From Saccharomonospora glauca K62 (GTDB lineage: Bacteria > Actinomycetota > Actinomycetes > Mycobacteriales > Pseudonocardiaceae), in assembly GCF_000243395.2 (NCBI RefSeq), contig NZ_CM001484.1:1599568-1663567 (forward strand): a stretch of DNA of 64,000 nt. Reading direction: 5' to 3'. Below are positions 15,711-23,782 of the stretch, piece after piece (positions within the stretch are counted from its first letter, which is position 1; each line of letters begins with the position of its first letter). The notes under the pieces were generated by a model. It worked only from the letters and a program-made list of their open reading frames with translations, was not told where the DNA came from and did no database searches. A program made the position numbers and the translations under genes.

Positions 15711-16465
15711 ACCTCACACGCAGGCAACTCGTCGCGCTGTTCCGCGCCGAGACCAAGCTCCTGACCCGCAACTCCACGGTGGCGGCCACGGCGCTCGTCT
15801 TCCCCGTGGCGATGGCCGTGTTCATGGTGCTCTACTCGCGGGACAACCTCGGTGCGCTCGGCTGGGCGCTGCCCGTCGCGTTGCAGGTGTTGCTGATCGT
15901 GGGGATGACCGTCTACATCAGCACGACGCTCGCGCTCACCGCCAGGCGCGAGGACCTCTACCTGAAGCGGTTGCGCAGCGGTGAGGCGAGCGACGTCGTG
16001 ATCATCGTCGGGATCAGTTCACCGCTGATCGTGCTGGGCCTGCTGCAGTGCGTGCTGGCCGTGGCGGTGGTGTGGGTCCTCGGACAGGGAAGACCGCACA
16101 ACGTCCCGGTGCTGGCGTTGGCCGTCGTGCTCAGCGTGGCCATGACCGCGACCCTCGGTTTCGCCACGACCGGGTTGGTGTCGAGTACGCAGCAGGCCGA
16201 CATGGCGGGGCTGCCGTTCTTCCTCTTCTTGTTGGTCACCGGAATCTGGGGAGCCACCAACGGCGCCGAGGGGCCGACGGTGGAGCAGCTGTGGACTCCC
16301 GGCGGCGCGGTGGTCGACCTCATGAGGATCGCCTACGACGGCACCAGTTCGTTCTCCGAACAGCTCGCCGCCTCGCCTCCGGCGGTGCTGGTGTTGCTGG
16401 CGTGGACCGTGGTGGGAGCGGTGGCGGCCCGACGGCTGTTCCGCTGGGACCGCAGAGTCGGCTGA
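15707..16465 (+). CDS. ABC-2 type transporter permease
   Basis: A 252-residue membrane protein with six predicted helices (about residues 22-40, 50-70, 95-120, 128-150, 160-178, 225-240), partner of the ATPase at 14748. It resembles DrrB/YadH-type permeases used to export antibiotics and peptides or to confer resistance. GGGAGGAGG lies 5 nt upstream of the ATG, which overlaps the ATPase stop. It converges on the LuxR gene with a 20-nt gap. Confidence 0.9.
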   Translation: MNLTRRQLVALFRAETKLLTRNSTVAATALVFPVAMAVFMVLYSRDNLGALGWALPVALQVLLIVGMTVYISTTLALTARREDLYLKRLRSGEASDVVIIVGISSPLIVLGLLQCVLAVAVVWVLGQGRPHNVPVLALAVVLSVAMTATLGFATTGLVSSTQQADMAGLPFFLFLLVTGIWGATNGAEGPTVEQLWTPGGAVVDLMRIAYDGTSSFSEQLAASPPAVLVLLAWTVVGAVAARRLFRWDRRVG

Positions 16466-16485
16466 TCGTTCACCGCTCTCGTGAT

Positions 16486-17175
16486 TCAGCCCGAGCTCCG
16501 ACGGTTGCCGACCAGGCCGAGGGAGTGGGCGATGGCCGCGGCCTCGGTGCGGTTCGACGCGTCGAGTTTGCGCAGGATGCGCAGGACGTGCGAACCCACC
16601 GTGGCGCGGGTGATGTGGAGGTGTGCGGCGATCATGGGGTTGGACATGCCGTGAGCGAGGCAGGTCAGGACCTCGCGCTCGCGCTCCGTGAGCGAGTCCA
16701 GTGTGGTCTCCTCGGTACTGGAGAAGAGGTCGATGACGTCCCTTCGGTACTCGCGCAACGCCGGGGGTGACACGAAGAGGTCGAGCGCGGCGGCCGAGTG
16801 GATCGCCGCCGCGAGGTGCCAGGGGGAGTCACACACCTGTACGACGGCGGCCACGCCACGGCGCAGGACCTCTCCGATCTCCTCCCGCTCTCCTCCGCAG
16901 AGGGCGACGATCGGTTTCACCGAGTGCTTCCCGTCTCCGGAGGGTTCGCCGAAGAACCGCTGCCAGCGCGAACATCGGGTGATGTCGTTCGACCGCGCGA
17001 TCCACACGTCCGGCTGTCGGAGCGACCCCGTACCCCGGAGCGCCTCCTCCAGCGTGGGCATCGTCATGGTCAGTTCGATGTGGAATCGCTTGAGGTCCAG
17101 CGCGTGTATCCAGGACAGTCTGCCCTCGCTCGCCCGGAGCTTGCTCGGGTCCTCGACCAACCCGACTGTGACCAT
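16486..17175 (-). CDS. LuxR-family response-regulator-like transcription factor
   Basis: A 229-residue protein with a C-terminal LuxR-type helix-turn-helix (LTEREREVLTCLAHGMSN, then T-V-G-S-H-V-L-R-I-L-R-K-L). The N-terminal part resembles a receiver domain but lacks a clear acidic pocket and phospho-accepting Asp, so it may work without phosphorylation, like other atypical cluster regulators. GGGGGA precedes the ATG. It lies convergent to the ABC-2 genes and close to the peptide locus, so it may regulate either. No sensor kinase is adjacent. Confidence 0.85.
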   Translation of the reverse strand: MVTVGLVEDPSKLRASEGRLSWIHALDLKRFHIELTMTMPTLEEALRGTGSLRQPDVWIARSNDITRCSRWQRFFGEPSGDGKHSVKPIVALCGGEREEIGEVLRRGVAAVVQVCDSPWHLAAAIHSAAALDLFVSPPALREYRRDVIDLFSSTEETTLDSLTEREREVLTCLAHGMSNPMIAAHLHITRATVGSHVLRILRKLDASNRTEAAAIAHSLGLVGNRRSSG

Positions 17176-17837
17176 GCGAATCCCCCAATGTGGTTACTCG
17201 GAGCGAGCGACAATGGTGCATGTTGCTCAATACGGGAAAAGCGACTTCAAGGTTAGTGCTTCACCTAATCGAGTCAAGATCACATGAGAGTCATTGAGGT
17301 TGTCTACCCTGAGTAGGGGGCCGGATGGCATGTCCCGTTGCGTCCGGTCGGTCTCCTCGGCGAGAAAGAAGTCCCTGAACAGCGACAACAGGGGCGCGGC
17401 TCCGCGAGTTCCGACGAAACCAGGCGGGGTCTCCTTGGCGTTGACCGTTGTGGAGTATTCACTGATTCGAACATTTCAAAACGTGCCTGCTACTTAGGGT
17501 AGCTAAAAATGTCGTGATCGCCCCTTGGTGATTGTTACGCTAGGTAGTCGTCATTCGGTTGACGGAGCGGCGGAGGGGAGGGTCAATGAGATGGTGGATG
17601 CCCACCTCGTGCTCCGTGCCCGATCGTTCGGGTATGGCGAAGACGCTGCGCGGCCCCGGGCCCTTCCCGAGCCTTTCCCCGCTTTCGGGTGCCGGTCGAG
17701 CCGAGTCCATCGTGGATGATCGCCGTGAGGCCGGGGCTCTCCTCTTCGGATGACCGAACGGACGCGGGCGATGATTCCCCGAGGGCGCGGAACCGGATTC
17801 CGCGGACGTCTTCGTGGGGAGTCCCGCCGACCCCGGT
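17176..17837. other. 662-bp stretch without a convincing gene
   Basis: This stretch lies upstream of the LuxR gene and downstream of the phytoene-desaturase-like gene. Short frames on both strands lack ribosome-binding sites and coding-type codon bias. The part 17200-17560 is more AT-rich than its surroundings and probably holds the LuxR promoter and leader. I see no tRNA, strong hairpin or repeat. Confidence 0.5.
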
Positions 17838-19262
17838 TCAGGGCAGGGGGATCCGTAGGCGTCGTAACGCCGAGCGAGCGGCGTTGTAGCCGCACATGCC
17901 GTGCACACCGGCACCGGGAGGAGTCGCGGCGGAGCACAGGTACACCCCGGGGACACCGGTCGAGTACGGATCGGTGGTGATCCTCGGCCGGGTGAGCACC
18001 TGCCGGGCGGAGTTCGCCCCGGTGATGATGTCGCCACCCAGGTAGTTGGCGTTGTCGCGTTCGAAGTTCGCGGGCGTGGTGACCGACATGGCCACGATCC
18101 GGTCACGTACGCCGGGGGCGAACCGGTCGAGCTGATCCAGGATGATCTCCGTGGCGTCGCCGGTGTAGCCGTGGGGCACGTGCGCGTACGCGTAGACGGG
18201 GTGGACGTCGCCCACCGACCGGTCCGGATCGGCGAGGTACTGCTGACCGACGAGGACGAAGGGGCGCTCCGGAAGCCGGCCGCGGCTGACCTCCCGCTCG
18301 GCGTACGCGATCTCCGCGAACGTACCCCCCACGTGCACCGTGCCCGCGCGGCGACTCGCCTCGTCGGCCCACGGGATGCCGCCCTCCACGGCGAGGTCCA
18401 CCTTGAAGGCCGCGGGACCGTGCCGGTATGCGTGATAGGCCCGTGCCACCCGAGGCGGCAGCCGGTCACCGAGAATCCGGGCCGCCGTCTTCGGCGCGAG
18501 GTCGAGCATCACCACGTCGGCGGGACCGACGTCGGCGAGCGAGGTGACACGGACACCGGTCTCCACCGTGCCGCCGTGTCGTTGGAGCACGGACACGAGC
18601 GCGCGGGCGATCGCCGCCGAGCCTCCCCGTGCCACCGGCCACCCGTGGCGGTGGGCCAGGATTCCCTGCACCAGCCCCACCGCGGAACTCGTGGGCAGGG
18701 TCAACGGGGCTATCGCGTGTGCGGCCAGCCCCGCGAACAACGCCCGCGCCCGCTCGGTACGCCACAGCCTCGCCACCAGCGAGGCGGGAGGGAGTGCGGC
18801 CAGCCCGAACCGGGCGAGCACCACAGGGTGGCGGGGGATGCCGAGGACGGGGCGGAAGATGGCGTCGGCGAGTACGTCGTAACGCCGGGCCAGTGGGCCG
18901 AACAAGGCCTTCCAGGCGCGGCCGTCGCGCCCGAGCCCGGCTGCCGTCTCGTCGAGGGCGCGCACGAGGACGGCGCTGTCCCCGCCCTCCAGCGGGTGGG
19001 TGAGGTCGACGTCGGGGAACGCCCAGTGCAGTCCGTGGGAGGCGAGGTCGAGGGAACGCAGGAACGGCGAACCGACGCCGGTGGGGTGGATCGCGGAGCA
19101 GTGGTCGTGCAGCAGGCCCGGAATGGTGAGCTCTCCGCTGCGGGTGCCGCCGCCGATGTCCGATTCCGCTTCCAGCACCGTGACCGACAGCCCCGCCCGC
19201 GCCAGCGTCACCGCGGCGGCGAGGCCGTTGGGGCCCGAGCCCACCACGACAGCATTGCTCAT
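17838..19262 (-). CDS. phytoene-desaturase-like FAD-dependent oxidoreductase
   Basis: A 474-residue flavoprotein of the CrtI/PYROXD2 group. The N-terminal dinucleotide fold is V-V-G-S-G-P-N-G-L-A-A-A (about residues 6-17) with an E-A-E at the end of the second strand. The C-terminal P-G-V-Y-L-C-S-A-A-T-P-P-G-A-G-V-H-G-M-C motif closes the FAD site. No carotenoid genes (crtB, crtE, lycopene cyclase) lie nearby, so the substrate is probably not phytoene. AAGGTG sits upstream of the ATG. It stands alone between the LuxR and MetPS genes. Confidence 0.85.
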   Translation of the reverse strand: MSNAVVVGSGPNGLAAAVTLARAGLSVTVLEAESDIGGGTRSGELTIPGLLHDHCSAIHPTGVGSPFLRSLDLASHGLHWAFPDVDLTHPLEGGDSAVLVRALDETAAGLGRDGRAWKALFGPLARRYDVLADAIFRPVLGIPRHPVVLARFGLAALPPASLVARLWRTERARALFAGLAAHAIAPLTLPTSSAVGLVQGILAHRHGWPVARGGSAAIARALVSVLQRHGGTVETGVRVTSLADVGPADVVMLDLAPKTAARILGDRLPPRVARAYHAYRHGPAAFKVDLAVEGGIPWADEASRRAGTVHVGGTFAEIAYAEREVSRGRLPERPFVLVGQQYLADPDRSVGDVHPVYAYAHVPHGYTGDATEIILDQLDRFAPGVRDRIVAMSVTTPANFERDNANYLGGDIITGANSARQVLTRPRITTDPYSTGVPGVYLCSAATPPGAGVHGMCGYNAARSALRRLRIPLP

Positions 19263-19422
19263 GTCCGTACACCTTCATCGGAGTCACCGACGGTGCGGGC
19301 AAGGCTACGGGCGGCCCTTCGGGCGTGCCACCACAGGATGGTGGAGATCCGGCACACCCGGTGTCCGTCAGGTGGCCACCCCGGCGGGAACCGGCGGCGG
19401 GACGCGCGCCCGCGTACGACGC

Positions 19423-19460
19423 GGGGCGGGCACTTCGCCGTCAAGGGAAGTGCCCGCCCC
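19423..19460 (-). terminator. terminator after the metPS-type operon
   Basis: Perfect 14-bp inverted repeat GGGGCGGGCACTTC / GAAGTGCCCGCCCC with a 10-nt loop, 46 nt beyond the stop of the small transporter subunit on the minus strand. There is no T-run. It also shields the next minus-strand gene from read-through. Confidence 0.8.
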
Positions 19461-19505
19461 GGTCTTGTCGTCACGATCCGTGGGAAGATCGTGTTCGCAC
19501 TGTGA

Positions 19506-19622
19506 TCAGGCCTCGTCCTCCGGGGACTCCGGGTGCTTGCGCAGGCGCAGGATCGCCAGCACCAGGCCACCCCACACGAGTCCGATGGAGACGATGAGCA
19601 TCACGATGGCGCTGGTCGACAT
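19506..19622 (-). CDS. metS: MetS-type small subunit of an NSS amino-acid transporter
   Basis: A 38-residue peptide: one transmembrane helix (A-I-V-M-L-I-V-S-I-G-L-V-W-G-G-L), then a basic R-L-R-K and an acidic tail EDEA. Its ATG shares a base with the stop of the large subunit (TGATG). In Corynebacterium glutamicum the tiny MetS protein is needed with MetP for sodium-coupled methionine and alanine uptake. Size, position, topology and overlap all fit this family. It is short enough to be missed by gene callers. Confidence 0.85.
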   Translation of the reverse strand: MSTSAIVMLIVSIGLVWGGLVLAILRLRKHPESPEDEA

Positions 19623-21133
19623 CAGGCCTGCACCTCCTCTTCAGCGACTTGCCGACCCCGCTTCCACGGGATCAGGGACAGGATGACACCGAGCACGAGC
19701 GCACCCAGCGCCACCGCCCAGCCCGCCCCGAGCAGGAACCCGCCCGAGTATCCGCTGTAGTTCTCGACCAGTTCGATCCGCAGGCTGTCCCACAGCATCC
19801 AGCCGAGCATGATGGGGGTGACCACGCCGAGCGTGATCCTCCACAGCGGGCCGACCTTGATGGCGGAGGTGGCGTTGGCGTGCTCGCCCAGCGGCTCGAG
19901 CTGACGCAGCACCCAGGCGACGGCGATCACCGCGACGAACGCGGCGACGACGATGCCGTACTGGTTGATGAAGTGGTCCACCACGTCGAGCAGGTGGACG
20001 CCGTTGGTGGTGGGGAAGAGCAGGATCGACACGAGCGCGGTCAGCCCGCCCACGATGAGCACGGCCGGGACCCGCTTCAGGCCCGTGCGGTCGGCGACCG
20101 AGCCGACGATCACCTGCACGATGCTGATCAGCGAGGTGAGCCCGGCGATGGCCAGCGAGGCGAAGAACAGGACGCCGAACAGCTCTCCGGCGGGCATGTT
20201 CGAGATGATCTGCGGGAAGGCCACGAACGCCAGACCGATGCCGCCGGTCGCCAGCTCGTCGATCGGGGTTCCGGCGGACGCGGCCATGAAGCCGAGCGTG
20301 GCGAACACACCGATACCCGCCAGCAGCTCGAACGAGCTGTTGGCGAGGCCCGCCACCATGGCCGAACCACTGAGGTCGGCGCGTCGCTGGAGATACGACG
20401 AGTACGTGATCATGATGCCGAAGCCGACGGACAGGGAGAAGAAGATCTGTCCGTAGGCCGCGACCCACACGCCACCGTCGGTGATGGCCGACCAGTCGGG
20501 CTCGAAGAACGCGTTGAGACCGTCCGTCGCGCCCGGCAGGGTCAGGGCCCGGACGACGAGGACGCCGAACAACACCACGAGCAGGGGGATGAAGATCTTG
20601 TTGGCGCGCTCGATGCCGCCACGTACCCCCACCGCCAGCACACCCAGTGTGATCAGCCAGACCACGAGGAGCGGGACCAGAATGTGGCCGACGAAGGATA
20701 GGTCCCCCGTGGGAGCGTCCGGGGCCCGGAGGAAGTCCGAGAAGAGGAACGCCTCGGGGTTGTCACCCCACGCCTTGTCGAACGAATACCCCGTGTACAT
20801 GATCGCCCACGCCACGATGACGGCGTAGTAGGCGGCGATGACGAAGCAGATGATGACCTGCCACCAGCCGATGAACTGGGTCGGGCGGGACAGGCTCAAA
20901 AACGCCGACGGCGGGGTCCTCCGGTACTTGTGCCCGAGGGAGTACTCCAGGATCAGAAGCGGGATACCGGCCGTCAGAAGTGCGACGAGATAAGGGATGA
21001 GGAACGCCCCGCCGCCGTTCTGGTAGGCCACGTAGGGGAACCGCCAAATGTTCCCCAATCCGATGGCGGAGCCGATGGCGGCCATGAGGAACCCAGCACG
21101 GGTGCCCCATTGCTCACGGTGCTCTGCATGCAT
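19622..21133 (-). CDS. metP: sodium-dependent amino-acid transporter, NSS family (MetP-like)
   Basis: A 503-residue membrane protein with about 12 helices. The start M-H-A-E-H-R-E-Q-W-G-T-R-A-G-F, then A-A-I-G-S-A-I-G-L-G-N-I-W-R-F-P-Y, is the classic NSS first helix with the sodium and substrate site. Further in-frame codons upstream are basic, low-complexity and unlikely to be coding. It is paired with the overlapping small subunit at 19506-19622, as in MetPS. It probably imports methionine or other neutral amino acids. Its 268-bp upstream region is shared with the divergent amidase gene. Confidence 0.92.
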   Translation of the reverse strand: MHAEHREQWGTRAGFLMAAIGSAIGLGNIWRFPYVAYQNGGGAFLIPYLVALLTAGIPLLILEYSLGHKYRRTPPSAFLSLSRPTQFIGWWQVIICFVIAAYYAVIVAWAIMYTGYSFDKAWGDNPEAFLFSDFLRAPDAPTGDLSFVGHILVPLLVVWLITLGVLAVGVRGGIERANKIFIPLLVVLFGVLVVRALTLPGATDGLNAFFEPDWSAITDGGVWVAAYGQIFFSLSVGFGIMITYSSYLQRRADLSGSAMVAGLANSSFELLAGIGVFATLGFMAASAGTPIDELATGGIGLAFVAFPQIISNMPAGELFGVLFFASLAIAGLTSLISIVQVIVGSVADRTGLKRVPAVLIVGGLTALVSILLFPTTNGVHLLDVVDHFINQYGIVVAAFVAVIAVAWVLRQLEPLGEHANATSAIKVGPLWRITLGVVTPIMLGWMLWDSLRIELVENYSGYSGGFLLGAGWAVALGALVLGVILSLIPWKRGRQVAEEEVQA

Positions 21134-21401
21134 GGCGATTGTGTCCGAATCGTTTATTTCATGCGGATGATGGTGTCCCTCAGCCTGCCCTTCCACGGCG
21201 CGCCGAAACGTCGGTGGCCGGGCGGCTGGCCGCGCGACAGTGAGGCAGCCTACTCCGCGGTCACCCGCGACCATAGGGCTGTGCTGAGTCCGTTATGGGC
21301 TCCTTTTTCGGCCGAACGGCGTCATTGTCCTCGACTGGTCTGGACATGCCCGACGACCGGGAGTAGCTCTGAGAAGATCACCTCCGGCGAAAGGGGAGCT
21401 C

Positions 21402-23003
21402 GTGCGGCACGGACTCGTCGGCCTGCTCGCTGCCGTTTCCGCTGTGTCGACCGTGTTGTCCACGGCGGTCACCCCCGCCTCGGCCGAACGGTCGGCCCCC
21501 GACCCGGAACCCGGGGTGGTCGGGCTGACGGTGGCCGAGCTGCGTGTCCTGCTCGACGAGGGCACGGTGACGTCCGCGCAGCTCGTCGACGCGTACCTGC
21601 GCCGCATCGACGCCTACGACCGTGACCGGGCGGATCGGCTCGGCCTGCGGGCGGTGCTCTCGGTCGCTCCCACGGCCAGGGCGGAGGCGAGGCGGCTCGA
21701 CGCCGAACGCGCGCGGGGACACGTTCGTGGTCCCTTGCACGGAATCCCCGTCGTGGTGAAGGACAACATCGACACCCGTGACTTGCCGACCACGAGCGGT
21801 TCACTGGCGTTGCGCGGCCTGCGTGCCCCCGACGACGCCACCCAGATAGCTCGTCTCCGGGACGCGGGGGCCATCGTGCTCGCCAAGACGAATCTGCACG
21901 AGTACGCGATGAGCATCTACACCATCTCCTCGCTCGGAGGCCAGACCCGTAACCCGTACGACCCGAGCCGTCACCCCGGCGGCTCCAGCGGCGGGACCGC
22001 CGCGGCCGTGGCGGCGTCGTTCGCTCCGGCCGGCCTCGGCACGGACACGTGCGGGTCGGTACGCATCCCGGCCGCGCACAACAACCTCGTCGGGGTGCGT
22101 CCCACCTTCGGACTGTCCAGTCGCGACGGGGTCGCGCCCCTGGCGGGCACGCAGGACACCGTCGGCCCCCTCACCGCGACGGTCGAGGACGCCGCTCTGT
22201 TACTCGACGTCACCGTGGGTTATGACCCGGCGGACCCGGCCACCGAAGCGGCACGCGGCCGGATTCCCGACTCCTACACGAACGGATTGCGGCGCGGCGC
22301 GTTGCGGGGTGCGCGACTGGGGGTCGTCACCGACTACTTCGACACCGAGGGGCGCGCGACCGACACCAGCGCGCTTGTCCGTGCGGCCGTGGCCGACATG
22401 GAGGCTCTCGGCGCCGAGACGGTGGAACTCGGGCCGCAGCCGGAGCTCATGGACGCCGCCGGACGGGCCAACCGGGTGCGACACGAGTTCGAGCGGGACT
22501 TCAACGCCTACCTCGCCGAGTCCGCGCGAGGAAAGCCCCGCAGACTGGCGCACCTGGCCGAGCCTAGGAACGAACTCACCCTCGCCGACATCGTGGCCTC
22601 CGGCGAGGTCACCCCGAGTGTGCTGGAGACCCTGCGGGGTTGGGTGGACAGCCCGCCCCTGCCCAACCCGGAGTACGAGGAAGCCCTCCGGCAGCGCGAC
22701 CGGCTGCGGAACCTGCTCACCGACCTGATGACGGCTCACGACCTCGACGCGCTGGTCTACCCGACCATCAGCGAGCCGCCGACCCCGATCGGCGTCGAGC
22801 AGTCGTACCGCAACTGCCGACTCGCCGCGTTCAGCGGCTTTCCGGCCGTGAGTGTCCCGGCCGGGTTCACCGTCGACGGCCTGCCCGTGGGGGTGGAGCT
22901 GTTGGGAGCGCCCTTCACCGAGCCGACGTTGCTCGGCCTGGCCTACGACTACGAGCAGGCCACCGGACACCGGACTCCACCGGCGGGAACGCCACCTCTG
23001 TGA
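21402..23003 (+). CDS. secreted amidase (amidase-signature family)
   Basis: A 533-residue hydrolase with an N-terminal signal peptide (hydrophobic core about 4-22, cleavage after T-P-A-S-A near 28). The Ser-cisSer-Lys triad is visible: Lys about 120 in V-V-V-K-D-N, the cis-Ser in GGSSGG (about 195-196), and the nucleophile Ser about 219 in G-T-D-T-C-G-S-V-R-I-P-A. The core G-T-D-T-x-G-S motif has Cys at the variable place. AAGGGGAG precedes the GTG start. It cleaves amide bonds of unknown substrates outside the cell. It is divergent from the amino-acid transporter and may feed it, which is only inference. Confidence 0.92.
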   Translation: MRHGLVGLLAAVSAVSTVLSTAVTPASAERSAPDPEPGVVGLTVAELRVLLDEGTVTSAQLVDAYLRRIDAYDRDRADRLGLRAVLSVAPTARAEARRLDAERARGHVRGPLHGIPVVVKDNIDTRDLPTTSGSLALRGLRAPDDATQIARLRDAGAIVLAKTNLHEYAMSIYTISSLGGQTRNPYDPSRHPGGSSGGTAAAVAASFAPAGLGTDTCGSVRIPAAHNNLVGVRPTFGLSSRDGVAPLAGTQDTVGPLTATVEDAALLLDVTVGYDPADPATEAARGRIPDSYTNGLRRGALRGARLGVVTDYFDTEGRATDTSALVRAAVADMEALGAETVELGPQPELMDAAGRANRVRHEFERDFNAYLAESARGKPRRLAHLAEPRNELTLADIVASGEVTPSVLETLRGWVDSPPLPNPEYEEALRQRDRLRNLLTDLMTAHDLDALVYPTISEPPTPIGVEQSYRNCRLAAFSGFPAVSVPAGFTVDGLPVGVELLGAPFTEPTLLGLAYDYEQATGHRTPPAGTPPL

Positions 23004-23089
23004 GGGCCCGCAACGCTGTCACCCACCGTCTCGCCGAGATGACCGTCCGAAGTCGAGGGAACTCGCGGTGAGGCTTTCGAAGCCGGCTG

Positions 23090-23782
23090 CTACGCCCCGC
23101 CACCCGCCGGTCGTAGAGGGAACAGCACTTCCTGCCCGATCGGCCGGTACCCCGCCGCGAGCAGCGCCCGCACCGACGCCGCGTTGCCCGGCGTGACTTG
23201 CGCGAACACCGGTTCCCCTTGGGGGACCTTGCTGCGGGCGGCGGAGGCGAGCGCGCGGCCCAGGCCTCGGGCACGAGAGTGGGGAGCCACGTCCATGGCC
23301 ATCTCCCACCGCCCGCCGAGACCACGACCGAGCACCAGCAGGCCGTCGCCCTCTACGGTGGTCCATGCCCGCACGTCGTCACGCATTCGGCGGGCCCGCT
23401 CCAACCGGGGATGCCCGTCGTCGAACGGCAACAGCCGCACCGGCGGTGCGAGCGACAGAGCGGGGGCGGGCGAGGCCACCAGTACCGCGTCGTTCTCCCC
23501 GATCGTGGTCCCCAGATGGTCGGCGAGCGCGACCAGCACCCGGGGATGCAGGGGATCGGCACTTCCCACCTCGGCGAGGGTGCGCTCCCACCACGACACG
23601 TCCACGGGCGCGGTCACGAGGAAGCACCCGGTGAAGGCCACCACCGCGGCGGCGGGACCGCACAATGGCGCCACCCGCACCGCCCAGTCGGGGTCGGGGA
23701 ACACGCCCTGTGCCGCGCGGGCGAACACCTCCGCGACCTCCTCGGCCGTGAGCGTGTGGAAGCGAGGGCCCGAATCGCTCAT
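23090..23782 (-). CDS. GNAT-family N-acetyltransferase
   Basis: A 230-residue protein. The C-terminal half has the GNAT acetyl-CoA loop (S-R-A-R-G-L-G-R-A-L, about residues 172-181), preceded by a beta strand E-M-A-M-D-V, and ends with N-A-A-S-V-R-A-L-L-A-A-G-Y, the usual last helix. The N-terminal half carries no recognised domain. Its ATG overlaps the stop of the TRAP permease gene (ATGA), so it belongs to the same operon, although its role there is unclear. Confidence 0.75.
   Translation of the reverse strand: MSDSGPRFHTLTAEEVAEVFARAAQGVFPDPDWAVRVAPLCGPAAAVVAFTGCFLVTAPVDVSWWERTLAEVGSADPLHPRVLVALADHLGTTIGENDAVLVASPAPALSLAPPVRLLPFDDGHPRLERARRMRDDVRAWTTVEGDGLLVLGRGLGGRWEMAMDVAPHSRARGLGRALASAARSKVPQGEPVFAQVTPGNAASVRALLAAGYRPIGQEVLFPLRPAGGGA

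Noticed and set aside
17525-17980. Short frames in the gap beside the LuxR gene
   Set aside because: No ribosome-binding sites, no homology-like motifs, weak codon bias, and some overlap the oxidoreductase gene antisense.
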